This document shows, one piece after another, positions 1-12,419 of a DNA stretch of 64,000 bases. The stretch lies in assembly GCA_016938655.1 (NCBI GenBank), contig JAFGUG010000057.1, positions 186,001 to 250,000 on the forward strand. Direction: 5' to 3'. Within the stretch, counting starts at the first letter, position 1; every line of letters starts with the position of its first letter. The DNA comes from Thiotrichales bacterium (lineage in GTDB: Bacteria; Pseudomonadota; Gammaproteobacteria; Thiomicrospirales; Thiomicrospiraceae). The position numbers and the translations under genes were made by a program. The notes beneath the pieces were generated by a model that did no database searches, was not told where the DNA came from, and saw nothing but the letters and a program-made list of their open reading frames with translations.

Positions 1-759
1 ACTGGTAAGAATATGCTGCAAATTATGTCCGATAAATTGTTCGGTGAGTTCGAGGTAAAAATCGATCGGGTTTAAGTTGAGAATCGGCTCGGCATGCACG
101 GTGCTTGTTGAATCATTCAAATCTTGTTCATTAGACGATTCGACCAACTCTGAAAACGGCGGTAGCAGTTGTTGGGTAAGGACTTTTTGTTTGGCTTGAT
201 CGTGATAGATAGCGAACAAGCTTATCGGTTGTGTTGAGTCATTCTTGGGTTGTAATGTATCCAGAGTTAAGGCAATTAACTCGACAACGTGGCTGATCTC
301 TTCGGTGACATCGGCACCTTGTAAATAATGAATAGCGGGTTGCGATTCATCGGAAGCAGAATGAACCACCGAACTTAATAACGTTTGTAATTTGCTCCCT
401 AAGGCAATGACTTGCGTTTGATGCGTCTGCTCACTTTCTGGGTCACTTTTCTGTGCAAACTCGGTTTGTAAGGTCTGCCAAATTTGGCCGTTAAAGTCGC
501 CACAAAACCCGCGTTCTGAACCGATTAATAACACGATTTGCTTGGCAGGTTCGTTTAAAACCGTCGGTCGGGCTTGTGGGTAGGCGATTAAAAAATCGGT
601 GGCCATGGTGGTGATATGGTTGGCGATGGCTTGCTGGGCTTGAATGCGTTTTTCTAGCTTATGGGTTTCCATATTCGCTAAGGTTTTCATGGAGTGCATA
701 ATGCTGCGAATGTCTTGCAGCTTGCCACGATGCGCCTCAAGGTCGTGTCTAAACGCCAT
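1..759 (-). CDS. atpG: ATP synthase gamma subunit (N-ATPase type), 3' end beyond window
   Basis: Reverse-strand reading from 759 gives [39 protein letters not shown]..., gamma-like. Overlaps the atpA stop by about 11 bp. Not in ORF track because it is truncated at the window edge. Confidence 0.85.
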   Translation of the reverse strand, partial: MAFRHDLEAHRGKLQDIRSIMHSMKTLANMETHKLEKRIQAQQAIANHITTMATDFLIAYPQARPTVLNEPAKQIVLLIGSERGFCGDFNGQIWQTLQTEFAQKSDPESEQTHQTQVIALGSKLQTLLSSVVHSASDESQPAIHYLQGADVTEEISHVVELIALTLDTLQPKNDSTQPISLFAIYHDQAKQKVLTQQLLPPFSELVESSNEQDLNDSTSTVHAEPILNLNPIDFYLELTEQFIGHNLQHILTS

Positions 760-2311
760 GCTCGTTCTCTTTTAGCGGCACTTCAGTTTTTAACCAAGAC
801 TGTAACGCACTTAACCAATCGGCGCGGGGACTATCTAACGTTAAAGCACTTTCGGCTACTTGGACTTCTAGTTTTGCTAAGGTCGATTCCAACGATTCAG
901 TGGCTAAGTTCAGCAATAAATCGTCGTTAAAGGCAATCAACCACGCAAGATGAAACTCAATCGATTTAGGCGATAGGTGTTTCTGTTTGAGCAGTTCTCG
1001 CAACACACGTCCACGGTGAATGGTCACCTCCATACTCCCTTCTAAACGCGCACCAAAACGGGTAAAGACTTCCAGTTCTAAGTATTGCAGGTAGCCGAGT
1101 TTCATGCGACCGGCTTCCTCTTTAATGCGTTGGTGCTGGGCACGGCCGCCAATACGCGAAACCGATCGGCCAATATCAATCGCCGGTCGAAAACCCGAGA
1201 CAAACAGTTCGCGCGTTAGGTAGATTTGTCCATCGGTAATCGAGATGAGATTGGTGGGAATATAGGCGGCGATTTCACCTTGTTGCGTTTCAATAATCGG
1301 CAAGGCGGTCATACTGCCACCACCATGTGCGGCATTTAAAATGGTGGCACGTTCTAACAAACGTGCGTGCAAATAAAAGATATCGCCCGGATAAGCTTCA
1401 CGCCCCGGCGGACGGCGAAGTAACAGCGACAACTCTCGGTAAATTTTGGCGTGAGTTGAAAGGTCGTCATACACAATCAACACGTCCTTGCCCTGCTCCA
1501 TCCACTGCTCGGCAATGGCGCACCCAGCAAACGGCGCAAGGTATTGCAAACCGGGTAAGGCGCTGGCCTCGGCAATCACAATGGTGGTGTAACTCAAGGC
1601 GTTGTGTTGAGTGAACAGTTCAATGGTATTAAGCGCGGTGGAGCGTTTTTGACTAATTAACACATACACACAATAGACGTTTTTGCCCTTTTGATTGAGC
1701 ACCGTGTCCATCGCGATCGTACTGCGGCCAAGCCCTTCATCCCCCACAATCAGTTGTCGCTGACCTTTACCAATCGGCACCATGGTGTCGATGATTTTAC
1801 TACCGGTATAAAGCGGTTTGTGCACCGCATCGCGCGCGATAATCGGTGGCGATTTATGTTCTAACGGGCGTTTAATGGACGTGTTTGGTGCGGGTTGACC
1901 ATCCAGCGGCAGACCTAACGGATTAACTACTCGACCCAGCAGTTCATCGCCCACCGGCACATCCAGCATTTTTTTAGTGCGATAGGCACTTTGCCCAGCG
2001 GTGAGCGTGGGTTGTTCAAGCAGTAAAATCACCCCAATTAAGGTTTGTGTGAGTTCAAATACAAAGCCATAACTGCCGTCTTCAAACAGAATGGTTTCGT
2101 CCATCATGGTGGTGGCCAACCCTCTGACCCAACAAATGCCATCGCCTACCGACACCACACTGCCCAACTCTGAGAACTGAATATCCAGTTGATACTCATT
2201 TAACCAATCGTCAATGTGCGTGAGTAAATCGGGAGAGTGAACTGAGCAGGCCTGCTGACTTTTAGAATCCCCTGAAAATGATTGGGTCGTTTTTGATTGC
2301 TTATCGGTCAT
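749..2311 (-). CDS. atpA: F-type ATPase alpha subunit
   Basis: 520 aa with [19 protein letters not shown]-loop region and [15 protein letters not shown]; position in operon. Confidence 0.95.
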   Translation of the reverse strand: MTDKQSKTTQSFSGDSKSQQACSVHSPDLLTHIDDWLNEYQLDIQFSELGSVVSVGDGICWVRGLATTMMDETILFEDGSYGFVFELTQTLIGVILLLEQPTLTAGQSAYRTKKMLDVPVGDELLGRVVNPLGLPLDGQPAPNTSIKRPLEHKSPPIIARDAVHKPLYTGSKIIDTMVPIGKGQRQLIVGDEGLGRSTIAMDTVLNQKGKNVYCVYVLISQKRSTALNTIELFTQHNALSYTTIVIAEASALPGLQYLAPFAGCAIAEQWMEQGKDVLIVYDDLSTHAKIYRELSLLLRRPPGREAYPGDIFYLHARLLERATILNAAHGGGSMTALPIIETQQGEIAAYIPTNLISITDGQIYLTRELFVSGFRPAIDIGRSVSRIGGRAQHQRIKEEAGRMKLGYLQYLELEVFTRFGARLEGSMEVTIHRGRVLRELLKQKHLSPKSIEFHLAWLIAFNDDLLLNLATESLESTLAKLEVQVAESALTLDSPRADWLSALQSWLKTEVPLKENEHGV

Positions 2312-2318
2312 CGCACAC

Positions 2319-3275
2319 TCACTCCGCTACCGAAGTGGCAAGCACCGTTTGGGTAAGGGGTTTGGGCTCCGTTACATCATTCGTTTTTTTTGATTGATTC
2401 GACTGACTGGCCTGACTCGACCCTTTTGATTCCGCTATTTCAGCGGTGTTTGAGTCGTCTTGCGGTTTATCTTGTGATTTGTCTTGTGAATCGTTTACGG
2501 TTGTCGCCAATGTTAAGTTAGCAAACCCGGCAAGCTCATCTTGCAGGTTAATGCCCAAAGCTAAATCGCCCAAACAAATACGCAGGCCTGCTAACAATGT
2601 CGCCTGTTCCTCAAACACCCAGTTTGTTGAGTCATCACAAATACCGCCCAGTGCATGCTGCAGTTGTTGCTGCTGTTCGTTATTCAGGGCAAAGGCACTT
2701 TGCACTTTGAGCGGTGTTTTAGCCTGCACACTTTTTTGGCACGCTTGGCGCAATGGCCGTAAAACCGAATCGGCATGGGTTTGCTGTTGCAACGTTTTTA
2801 ACTGAGCAATAAACAATTCAAACAGTTTACTTTGCATCTCTGAGCAGGCCGCACCTTTGAGCAGTTTAGCTGCAAATTTGGCTGCCAATTGATGCGCGTG
2901 CGCTTGGGTACTTTTGACTAACGCAGCTTGTTCGTGTTTCTGAATCACCGCGGAGCGTTCTTTAGCCAAGGCGAGATCCTCTTGAAGTTTCTGCATTTTT
3001 TGCGCACGTTCGGCTTCAATCTCTTGTAAAAAGGCATCCCGCAACGCCTGCTTATCTTGTTGCCATGCGTCTAGCCGGTTTTGATAGTCTTGCAATAAAC
3101 CGTTGGCGGTATCATTCAGTTCTTCGGCTTTTAGTGTGGCCTGCTCAATATTGGCGCGGCGTTTCTCTAGGGCGTCTAACACCGGGCGATAGAAAAAGTG
3201 CTTCAATACCCACATCAACACCAAGAAGTTAATGATTTCTAAAATAAAGGTTGAGGTGTTAAATTCCACCGTCAT
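2319..3275 (-). CDS. atpF: F-type ATPase subunit b, extended with delta-like C-terminal region (N-ATPase AtpF)
   Basis: N-terminal TM plus [18 protein letters not shown] typical of subunit b; long C-terminus; no separate atpH. Confidence 0.85.
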   Translation of the reverse strand: MTVEFNTSTFILEIINFLVLMWVLKHFFYRPVLDALEKRRANIEQATLKAEELNDTANGLLQDYQNRLDAWQQDKQALRDAFLQEIEAERAQKMQKLQEDLALAKERSAVIQKHEQAALVKSTQAHAHQLAAKFAAKLLKGAACSEMQSKLFELFIAQLKTLQQQTHADSVLRPLRQACQKSVQAKTPLKVQSAFALNNEQQQQLQHALGGICDDSTNWVFEEQATLLAGLRICLGDLALGINLQDELAGFANLTLATTVNDSQDKSQDKPQDDSNTAEIAESKGSSQASQSNQSKKTNDVTEPKPLTQTVLATSVAE

Positions 3276-3309
3276 CTCTCCTTAATTTACACCCAACAAT
3301 ATGCGTCAT

Positions 3310-3576
3310 CTACTGCACCAAATATTCCATTAACGGGTTTCGGAACAACACAATCAGCACAATCACCAATACGTAGATGGCCAACGACTCAATCATCGCC
3401 AAACCAATAAACAAGGTGCGCATAATCGCCGATTCGGCTTCGGGCTGACGTGCCAGTGCATCTAACGCACGGCTAATCGCCATACCCATCGCAATGGCGG
3501 GCAAAGCCACACCCAGCGAAATACCAATAATGGCGGCGATGGTAGAAGTGGTAACAAAGGTAGCGATATCGACCAT
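3310..3576 (-). CDS. atpE: F-type ATPase subunit c
   Basis: 88 aa, two TM, ARQPEAESAIMRTLFIGLAMIESLAIY. Confidence 0.95.
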   Translation of the reverse strand: MVDIATFVTTSTIAAIIGISLGVALPAIAMGMAISRALDALARQPEAESAIMRTLFIGLAMIESLAIYVLVIVLIVLFRNPLMEYLVQ

Positions 3577-3579
3577 AAT

Positions 3580-4410
3580 TTACTCCGATAATGATTTAGT
3601 TGAATGGTTAGGGTGCGGTTGACCGGGGTTTGAATCGGATGGGTTTTCCAGTGTTTGTTTCTCTTGTTTCGCTTGTTTCAACTGATGCGATTGAATACCG
3701 CCGGCAATGTATACCAACGCTAAAATTCCGAAAATGTAGGCCTGAACCAACGCTTCAATAATGTGTAACATCAAGATGGGCACCGGCGCTAAAAATCCGG
3801 CGACCATTAAAATCAGCAAGGCGGTCATCTCTAAACTCATCATATTGCCAAACAGACGCACCGAGAGCGCGATGGTGCGTGAAACTTCACTAATCAAGTT
3901 AAACGGCAACAGTAACGGACTGGGACTGAGGTAGTGTTTTAGGTAGGCCTTCCAACCCAAAATACGCACCCCAAACCAGTGCACCGATAAAAACACCAAG
4001 ATCGCTAAGGCGGCGGTAGCCGAAAAGTCGCGGGTTGGCGAGTGCAACCCGGGAATCAGCCCAACCAAATTGGCGCATAAAATAAACAACCAAAGGGTGC
4101 CAATAAAAGGCGTAAGTTCTTTAACGTGTTGCGGCGCAACACTGGCAATGGCCGATTGAATGGTGGTGACAATGGCTTCGATAAGCGTTTGTAAACGGGT
4201 TTGCGGTGAGCGCGTGCTGGGCGTTGGGTTTGTGACTGTTTGGTTGGTTTGCTTTGCCCGGCGTGCGTTGGGTGTGTGTAATGCCCAATTCGCTAGCCAC
4301 GCACACAATCCCAAAAACAGCATAATGCCCCATGTGGTGGCCACGGTGTTGGTGATTTGTATGCCAGCAAATTCAAAGAAAATACTGATGTCTAAAGCGG
4401 ACGATTGCAT
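3580..4410 (-). CDS. atpB: F-type ATPase subunit a
   Basis: [30 protein letters not shown] motif. Confidence 0.95.
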   Translation of the reverse strand: MQSSALDISIFFEFAGIQITNTVATTWGIMLFLGLCAWLANWALHTPNARRAKQTNQTVTNPTPSTRSPQTRLQTLIEAIVTTIQSAIASVAPQHVKELTPFIGTLWLFILCANLVGLIPGLHSPTRDFSATAALAILVFLSVHWFGVRILGWKAYLKHYLSPSPLLLPFNLISEVSRTIALSVRLFGNMMSLEMTALLILMVAGFLAPVPILMLHIIEALVQAYIFGILALVYIAGGIQSHQLKQAKQEKQTLENPSDSNPGQPHPNHSTKSLSE

Positions 4411-4480
4411 CAGAAGTTAATGCCTTATTTAGTCTTATATAGCTTAGTCTTATTTAGCTTAAATTTAGTTCCAGTAAAGC

Positions 4481-4855
4481 TTAATTCGCCTTGTTAAAAA
4501 ACAGATAAACATTGGTTCCACCCACGAATACCCCAACAAAAATTAAGCTTATAGTCCAACTGATAGAGTAGTCCTTTGTTTGCTGACTGTCCAGCCACAA
4601 CCCCAAATACGCCCCCGCAATCACCGGTAATACAAACAATAAGCCCACCATCCCCAAATAGACAGTTTGCGCCATTAAAGTGGGGCGTTCTTGTTCCGCT
4701 TTTTGAATGCGTTTGGCTTGTCGTTCCAGTTGTTGTTGCAAGCGTTTTTGCGACGGGTTAAGTGTGTGAATCGGTTGATGATTGGATTCACTTTGATGCT
4801 CACTTTGATGCACCTTTTCGTATTCTGTTTCTTGTTCGGTCGGTGACTTATTCAT
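4481..4855 (-). CDS. atpQ: AtpI/AtpQ-like ATPase accessory membrane protein
   Basis: 124 aa, two TM segments, position between atpC and atpB as in N-ATPase operons. Confidence 0.75.
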   Translation of the reverse strand: MNKSPTEQETEYEKVHQSEHQSESNHQPIHTLNPSQKRLQQQLERQAKRIQKAEQERPTLMAQTVYLGMVGLLFVLPVIAGAYLGLWLDSQQTKDYSISWTISLIFVGVFVGGTNVYLFFNKAN

Positions 4856-4895
4856 GATTTCGCTCCATTCTTTCGCCCTTCAAAGTGATCGCGAA

Positions 4896-5321
4896 TCAGT
4901 TGGTCTGTCGGTTCAGCTCCCAAACCCGCTTTAATACTTGCTCTTCAATGTGCCGAAAACTCTGTTTCTGTTCGGTTAAGGCTTCGGCCTCTTTGTGCAT
5001 AATGGCTTGCAGGGATTGGCTAATGGTTTGATAATCGCGATCCACCAAAAAATGTTGCGCTGAAATGGTTAGGGTATTGTCTTTAAAATCGAGTAAGGCA
5101 TTGGATGTGCCTAAATACCACCAATCCGATTCTGAGCAGGCCTGCTGACTTTGCTCAGCTTGCTGAAACCGAGCCAAACCCAATTGCAAAGCGGTCATAA
5201 ATCGCGCATGACCAGCACGAATCCCAAAACGCCCGGTTGAATCTTCGCCCACAAATGCGCACACATTTTCAAACGGCGTAATCTTGGTGGGGTCTTGAAC
5301 AATCAGTGTGAAGGTTTTCAT
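4896..5321 (-). CDS. atpC: F-type ATPase epsilon subunit
   Basis: Epsilon-like beta-sandwich (GEDSTGRFGIRAGHARFMTAL); directly downstream of atpD. Confidence 0.85.
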   Translation of the reverse strand: MKTFTLIVQDPTKITPFENVCAFVGEDSTGRFGIRAGHARFMTALQLGLARFQQAEQSQQACSESDWWYLGTSNALLDFKDNTLTISAQHFLVDRDYQTISQSLQAIMHKEAEALTEQKQSFRHIEEQVLKRVWELNRQTN

Positions 5322-5342
5322 GGCTTCATTTTCACCCGACTC

Positions 5343-6794
<1,452 letters not shown>

Positions 6795-6853
6795 CTAAAC
6801 ATTCAGGTAAGAGGTTTAAAAGGGTTTTAACGTGCTAAAAAATTCTGAAAACA

Positions 6854-7489
6854 CTAACCCGCTAATACGGGGAACAGGCCTTTCATACCGTTGGCAATAA
6901 ACTCGACGGCAATGGCGGCCAAAATCAGCCCCATAATACGGGTAAAGATATTAATTCCGGTTGAGCCGGCGTGGCTGGCAATCCACGGTGCTAAACGCAA
7001 AATGCTCCAAATAATAATGCTAAGTAGAATAATACCTGCGGAAAACATTACGTAATCGAGAATGGTGGTCGCTTTGTGCGCCGCTAAAATCACGGTACTA
7101 ATTGCGCCGGGCCCAGCCAACAAAGGCATGGCTAAGGGCACAATCGCAACCGACTCTTTTTGAATCGACTCATCGGCCTCTTCGGTGGTCTGTTTAATAT
7201 GACTGGTTTTGGCGTGCAACATGGCAATCGCCATTAACAGAATTAAAATTCCGCCCCCCACTCGGAAAGAGTTCATGGTAATCCCAAAAAACGCCAATAG
7301 GTGTTCGCCAACAAACAGGGCGACCAACAAAATAACGGCGACGCCAATCGCCACCATATTAATGGTTTTCAGGCGTTCTGCTCGGTTCTCGTCGGCGGTC
7401 ATACTAATAAACATTGGAATCGCACCAAACGGATTCACAATGGCTAATAAACCGATAAATATTTTGATGTACTCTGCGTAATCCAGCAT
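6854..7489 (-). CDS. MarC family membrane protein
   Basis: 211 aa, multi-TM, IGLLAIVNPFGAIPMFISMTA and PLLAGPGAISTVIL motifs. Confidence 0.9.
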   Translation of the reverse strand: MLDYAEYIKIFIGLLAIVNPFGAIPMFISMTADENRAERLKTINMVAIGVAVILLVALFVGEHLLAFFGITMNSFRVGGGILILLMAIAMLHAKTSHIKQTTEEADESIQKESVAIVPLAMPLLAGPGAISTVILAAHKATTILDYVMFSAGIILLSIIIWSILRLAPWIASHAGSTGINIFTRIMGLILAAIAVEFIANGMKGLFPVLAG

Positions 7490-7528
7490 CTTTTTAACTC
7501 TTAACTCTAATCACTAAACGTCTATTTT

Positions 7529-7554
7529 AAAAGTAAGCAGGCCTGCTCACTTTT
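7529..7554. repeat. GCAGGCCTGC-family palindrome with AAAAGT/ACTTTT arms
   Basis: AAAAGTAAGCAGGCCTGCTCACTTTT in divergent intergenic region. Confidence 0.92.
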
Positions 7555-7916
7555 CAACTGCACTCACTCAAGCTCGCCAACAATACTCAAAACCGATTAA
7601 AAGAATACTGTCTTTAATATACGCCTTGTCACAACGCTTAACCATAAACTTTAAACAAAAAAACGTAAATGCCTTATCGCGATTAAACAAAAAAATGATG
7701 CAGAATCCACTCAAGATTCTCATTAATAAAATCAATGGATAACCGAGCCTATCTTGAGCTCAACTCGCACCTAAAAACGACTCTAAAAAAACGCTTGAAC
7801 AAGGAATCCCTACAAACCAATAAGAAAATTCTAATATTAACATTTACTTACCAAACCACTACCTACGTATAAACCCCATTTTCTCTCATACCCCCATAAC
7901 TTTTAACGATTGGCCT

Positions 7917-7935
7917 TAATAAATTTGATTTATTA
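7917..7935. promoter_or_regulatory. Perfect inverted repeat TAATAAAT-TTG-ATTTATTA upstream of yeeE/yedE gene
   Basis: 8+3+8 perfect dyad ending ~32 bp before the ATG at 7967. Confidence 0.4.
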
Positions 7936-7966
7936 GAATGCCCTGAATATTCAAGGAAGAGTTAAC

Positions 7967-9118
7967 ATGCGTCAATTGTCTCCCAGCCTATTTGTGCTGC
8001 TATTAATTTCCCCGCTCCTGTTGTTTGGCGTCGCCCAAAAGTTTGATCAAACCCTCCTCTATACCGCCACCATTTTATGGATTGGTGCTCTATTGGGTGC
8101 GACCTTAAACTTTTTTCAATACGGATTTAGCAGCAGTTTTCGCTCGATGATTTTGGAAAGACGCACCGTGGGTATGCGCGCAATTATTGTCTTGTTAGGC
8201 GTGGCTATTTTGCTGTTTGCACCGTTATTGGCGATCGAGAATATCGGCAATCAAAACTTTACTGGCTTTATTCGCACACTCAGTTTAGCGGTGCCGATTG
8301 GTGCGTTTGTGTTTGGGATTGGTATGCAGATTGGCTGTGGCTGTACCTCGGGCACGTTAAACCGAGTTGGGCAAATTCAAGCTCTGTCGTTTACCACCCT
8401 GTTTTTTATGGTGGTTGGCGGCACACTGGCGGCATTCACCTTTGAGCATTGGAGCACGCTGCCAGCCGTGGAGCCGTTTGCCTTTCAGCTGCAGTTTGGT
8501 TGGATACTCGGATTAATTGTGCAGATGCTGTTACTGGCGGGATTGTTTCTGTTTCTTAAAAACCTAGAAACCAAACACCATCAACACAGCTCTAAAAAGT
8601 ATCAGCCGCTGTTTATTATCCGTGGCAAACACATCTACAGCCACTCGTTCTTTTTAGCGGCGATTAGCTTGGCCATATTAAATGCGTCGTTGCTGTTAAT
8701 TTCTGGCACTCCGTGGTCTATCAGCTCTATTTTCCCGTATTGGGGAAGTGGCCTGATTGACCTTCTGAAACTGCCACTCGATTGGACGTTTTGGGATTAC
8801 AGTATGGAAAACGCCACTCGAATGAATCAAGGCCCCCTTGAAAACACCGTGAGCTTGACCACCATGGGCGTATTGATTGGCGCATTTTTGGTCTCGCTTT
8901 TACGACCCCGAGTTAAAGTGAGCATTAATCGTAATCGCTTAATTGGCAGTGTCTTGGGCGGAACGGTCATGGGTTTTGGTGCGGTCATGGCATCCGGGTG
9001 TAATATCGGTGCATTCTTCAGCGGCATTGCCTCTGGCAGTTTGCATGGTTGGGTGTGGTTGGTGTTTGCATTACTGGGCAATATTTTGGGTTTAGCGATT
9101 CGTAAACGTCTGATTTAA
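7967..9118 (+). CDS. YeeE/YedE (TsuA-like) sulfur-compound transporter family protein
   Basis: 383 aa, multi-TM, paired GMQIGCGCTSGTLNRVGQ and GFGAVMASGCNIGAFFSGIASGSLHGW motifs. Confidence 0.9.
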   Translation: MRQLSPSLFVLLLISPLLLFGVAQKFDQTLLYTATILWIGALLGATLNFFQYGFSSSFRSMILERRTVGMRAIIVLLGVAILLFAPLLAIENIGNQNFTGFIRTLSLAVPIGAFVFGIGMQIGCGCTSGTLNRVGQIQALSFTTLFFMVVGGTLAAFTFEHWSTLPAVEPFAFQLQFGWILGLIVQMLLLAGLFLFLKNLETKHHQHSSKKYQPLFIIRGKHIYSHSFFLAAISLAILNASLLLISGTPWSISSIFPYWGSGLIDLLKLPLDWTFWDYSMENATRMNQGPLENTVSLTTMGVLIGAFLVSLLRPRVKVSINRNRLIGSVLGGTVMGFGAVMASGCNIGAFFSGIASGSLHGWVWLVFALLGNILGLAIRKRLI

Positions 9119-9147
9119 CCCCTTAGCGAGATTCGGTTTCCACAAAC

Positions 9148-9187
9148 AAAAAAGGCGACGGTACACATAGCAACCGTCGCCTTTTTT
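9148..9187. terminator. Bidirectional rho-independent terminator
   Basis: AAAGGCGACGGT...ACCGTCGCCTTT with A/T tracts between convergent genes. Confidence 0.9.
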
Positions 9188-9214
9188 GTCTTCAATTACG
9201 CTTTCTTTCGTTTG

Positions 9215-10435
9215 TTACGCAGTTTGAATTCGGCCAGCTAATAAGCCCGCAATGACCACAAAAGCGGCGGCAATAAACAGGCAGGCCTCCATGCCGGCTA
9301 CTTGATAAACATACCCCGACAAAACGGTACCGGTTAAACGTCCACCGGCATTTGCCATGTAGTAAAAGCCCACATCTTTAGAGGTACCATCCGCATCCGC
9401 GTAAGACACAATCAAGTACGAATGCACCGCCGAATTGAGGGCAAACACCACGCCAAACACCCCCAAACCAATCAATAAAATCCATTGCGGTTCGTAACTT
9501 AAGGTTAAGCCCATCACGGTTGGCACCATTGCCAAAGCAAATGCCAAAGCCATAGCGGTTCGGTGGGTGGGCAAACTGGCTAAGTTGGCTGACTGTTCGG
9601 CTGAACTTTCTAAGTTCTTGGCCTTTTTAATCCCGGTAAGTTTGGGGGCACTGGCTTGAATGATACCGTAACCAATAATCCACAACGCCATAAAGGTGCC
9701 AATTTCGATGTGTTGCCAACCCAAAACGCTGGAGAGATAAATCGGCAAGGCCACCACAAACCAAACATCACGCGCACCAAACAAAAAGAATCGAGCCGCC
9801 GAAAGCAAGTTTATCGCTGGGCTTTTAGAAAACACTTCACTAAATTTGGGTTTGTTTTTGGCTTTTCCCAAATCGCTGTCTAAAAACAAAATCGAAACCA
9901 ACAACGCCAAAACCAGCAGGCCTGCTAACACATACAGTGCGTTTTCAAAGCCCACTGCTGACAAAAGATAAGCACCTAAAAAGAAGCCCACACCTTTCAG
10001 GGCGTTTTTAGACCCCGTTAACAATGACACCCAACGATAGAGTTTGCCGTCGGCCTCAGAAGCCAAGCTTTTAATGCTGCTTTTGGCGCTCATCTTATTG
10101 AGGTCTTTGGCAATCCCTGAAAAGGCTTGCGCCAACATCACGTAAAAAACGCTTAACCATTCTGGGTTAACGGTGAGCATCAGCAAGGCGCCAATTTGCA
10201 ATGCCAACCCTAAATCCATGGTGAGCTTTAAGCCCATTTTAGCGCCAAGCCAACCACCGACTAAATTGGTGACGATGCCAAAAAACTCATAGAACAAAAA
10301 CAGCATGGCAATTTCAAGCGGGCTGTAACCCAACTGATAAAAGAACAGCAACACCAACATACGTAAGGCACCATCGGTGATGGTAAACGCCCAGTAATTG
10401 GCGGTGACAATGCTGTATTGCTGAATGGCGTTCAT
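9215..10435 (-). CDS. arsJ: Organoarsenical efflux MFS transporter ArsJ
   Basis: 406 aa MFS; N-terminus NYWAFTITDGALRMLVLLFFYQLGYSPLEIAMLFLFYE resembles ArsJ; adjacent to a GAPDH as in arsJ operons. Confidence 0.9.
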   Translation of the reverse strand: MNAIQQYSIVTANYWAFTITDGALRMLVLLFFYQLGYSPLEIAMLFLFYEFFGIVTNLVGGWLGAKMGLKLTMDLGLALQIGALLMLTVNPEWLSVFYVMLAQAFSGIAKDLNKMSAKSSIKSLASEADGKLYRWVSLLTGSKNALKGVGFFLGAYLLSAVGFENALYVLAGLLVLALLVSILFLDSDLGKAKNKPKFSEVFSKSPAINLLSAARFFLFGARDVWFVVALPIYLSSVLGWQHIEIGTFMALWIIGYGIIQASAPKLTGIKKAKNLESSAEQSANLASLPTHRTAMALAFALAMVPTVMGLTLSYEPQWILLIGLGVFGVVFALNSAVHSYLIVSYADADGTSKDVGFYYMANAGGRLTGTVLSGYVYQVAGMEACLFIAAAFVVIAGLLAGRIQTA

Positions 10436-10503
10436 AAAAATTTAGCCCTTTAAAAGTGACCTTGGTTAAAACCAGCAGGCCTGCCTAAATTAACGTTAGT
10501 CTG

Positions 10504-11577
10504 TTATGCACTCATGACGCTTGCTGTTTTTTTGCCCGCTTTTTTCGTACGCTTACGTTCAAGTTTAAATCGATTCATTTCGCTGGCTTTTACCGCCAGT
10601 TCCATCATTCTAGCGACATAACCGATTTCGTTATCGTACCAAGCTAGCACTTTCAATTGTGTACCGTTCACCACCATCGTTGAGGGCGCATCAATCACCG
10701 AAGAGCACAATTCGCCTTCGTAATCCACTGACACCAACGGACGCTCCTCATAACCTAGAATATTTTTGAGGTAGGTTTTAGAGGCCTTTTTAAACAGTTT
10801 ATTCACCTCTTTAACCGTGACTTCACGCTCCATCTCAAACACCAAATCGGTTAACGAGGCGTTCATGAGTGGCACGCGAACCGCCAAGCCATTTAACCGA
10901 CCATCCAGTTCCGGAAAAATCGACCCAATCGCTTTGGCCGAACCAGTGGTAGTTGGAATCAACGATTCAAAACTAGCACGAGCACGACGCAAATCTTTGT
11001 GACCGTGATCGACCACCTTTTGGGTATTGGTGCGGTCATGCATGGTGGTAATCATGCCATGCTTAATGCCAATTTTTTCTTGCAGCACTTTAATCACTGG
11101 CGCAATGCAGTTGGTGGTGCATGACGCAGCGGTAATAATGGGGTCTTTGCCCGCTTTGAAGGTGTGGTCGTTAATGCCCATTACGATGTTTTTAATGCCT
11201 TCGTTCATCGGTGCGGCCACAATCACCTGCTTAATACCTTGGTCTAAGTAGGCTTGCAAACTGACGCGGGTGCGGAACTTTCCGGTGGCTTCAATGACCA
11301 CGTCTACCCCCAGGCCTGCCCAGTTTGTTTCATCAATATCTTTGTTCTGAGAATAGCTGATGGCGTGCTTGCCAATCACAATCTGGTCATCCAGCTCTTG
11401 AGCTTCATGGTGCCAGCGACCGTGTGCCGAATCAAAGTTCAACAAGTGTGCAGAACCATAGGCATCGGTCGCAATTTCATTAATGTGTACAAACTCCACG
11501 CCTGGCCAATCGTAAGCCACACGCAACGCCAAACGCCCCATTCGGCCAAAGCCATTAATTGCTACTTTTATGCTCAT
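10504..11577 (-). CDS. ArsJ-associated glyceraldehyde-3-phosphate dehydrogenase
   Basis: MSIKVAINGFGRMGRLALR..., active site AASCTTNCIAPV; genomic pairing with arsJ. Confidence 0.92.
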   Translation of the reverse strand: MSIKVAINGFGRMGRLALRVAYDWPGVEFVHINEIATDAYGSAHLLNFDSAHGRWHHEAQELDDQIVIGKHAISYSQNKDIDETNWAGLGVDVVIEATGKFRTRVSLQAYLDQGIKQVIVAAPMNEGIKNIVMGINDHTFKAGKDPIITAASCTTNCIAPVIKVLQEKIGIKHGMITTMHDRTNTQKVVDHGHKDLRRARASFESLIPTTTGSAKAIGSIFPELDGRLNGLAVRVPLMNASLTDLVFEMEREVTVKEVNKLFKKASKTYLKNILGYEERPLVSVDYEGELCSSVIDAPSTMVVNGTQLKVLAWYDNEIGYVARMMELAVKASEMNRFKLERKRTKKAGKKTASVMSA

Positions 11578-11699
11578 ACTCTCACTCTCTTGTTAATCTT
11601 GTTTCTTGGTTTTTTTAAATCGACCGCATTAGACCAAACACGTATGACAGCTAAATGACATTTACCTTTTTAAACGCGTCGCCATTGGTTTTGTTGTTT

Positions 11700-12383
11700 T
11701 TACGACTTCACGGATAACCAAGTTTGAATTTGTTGCTTGGTTGGAATACTGCCCGAGTGCACAACCTCTTCGTCCATGACCACCGCGGGCGTTGACATCA
11801 CACCATAAGAGGCGATGTCTGCCACGTCTTCAACTTTAACGATCTTAATCGCCAACTCATTCTCAGAGGCTATTTGTTCAATCAATTTCGCCGTGGTGTC
11901 ACAATTTTTGCACCCTGAACCGAGTACTTTAATCACGATTTGGTCGGCGTTATCAGGGTTTGCATCGGAGCAACGGCCTCCCGAACAACAAGTGCTCTCT
12001 TTGGGTTGCTCACAACCCGCTTGCGAGGTTGCAGACTTGACTGTTTTTTTATCTTTTTCATCTGGGCAACACGAAGTGTCATCACAACAGCCAGCTTGAA
12101 CACCAGAACAACAAGCACTGGTTGAATCTTGATTGCCGTTTTTGTCAGCCGGTTTATCGCAAGCGACACCACAGGCCACGCACTCTCCGTTGGCGTTTTT
12201 AAACATTGGGCAAAACCCAGTAAACGAGGCTTGAAAGGCGTTGATTGCCATGGCAATAATCAGCCATAAAAACGAGATTTGCGTTAAATCAACCTGCTCC
12301 ATAAAATGAGCAATCACCAACACCACTAAGACCATCCCAGAAAAAATTCGTAATGGTCGATTACCCTTAATCACACTGCTCAT
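11700..12383 (-). CDS. DUF2892-like membrane domain + Cys-rich linker + thioredoxin-fold domain protein
   Basis: N-terminal two TM (PLRIFSGMVLVVLVIAHF), about 14 Cys before the C-terminal domain, then thioredoxin-like IVIKVLGSGCKNCDTT...MSTPAVVMDEEVVHSG. Confidence 0.8.
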   Translation of the reverse strand: MSSVIKGNRPLRIFSGMVLVVLVIAHFMEQVDLTQISFLWLIIAMAINAFQASFTGFCPMFKNANGECVACGVACDKPADKNGNQDSTSACCSGVQAGCCDDTSCCPDEKDKKTVKSATSQAGCEQPKESTCCSGGRCSDANPDNADQIVIKVLGSGCKNCDTTAKLIEQIASENELAIKIVKVEDVADIASYGVMSTPAVVMDEEVVHSGSIPTKQQIQTWLSVKS

Positions 12384-12419
12384 AAAATCCCCTTTTTCAA
12401 ATCACATTTTCCTGAACAA

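Noticed and set aside
7490-7966. ~475-bp gap that might hide a small gene or ncRNA
   Set aside because: No supported ORF or recognisable RNA; only a repeat-family palindrome and an upstream dyad are visible.
9278-9287. Degenerate repeat-family copy AGGCAGGCCTCC
   Set aside because: Contains AGGCCT but breaks the CAGGCCTG core; not counted.
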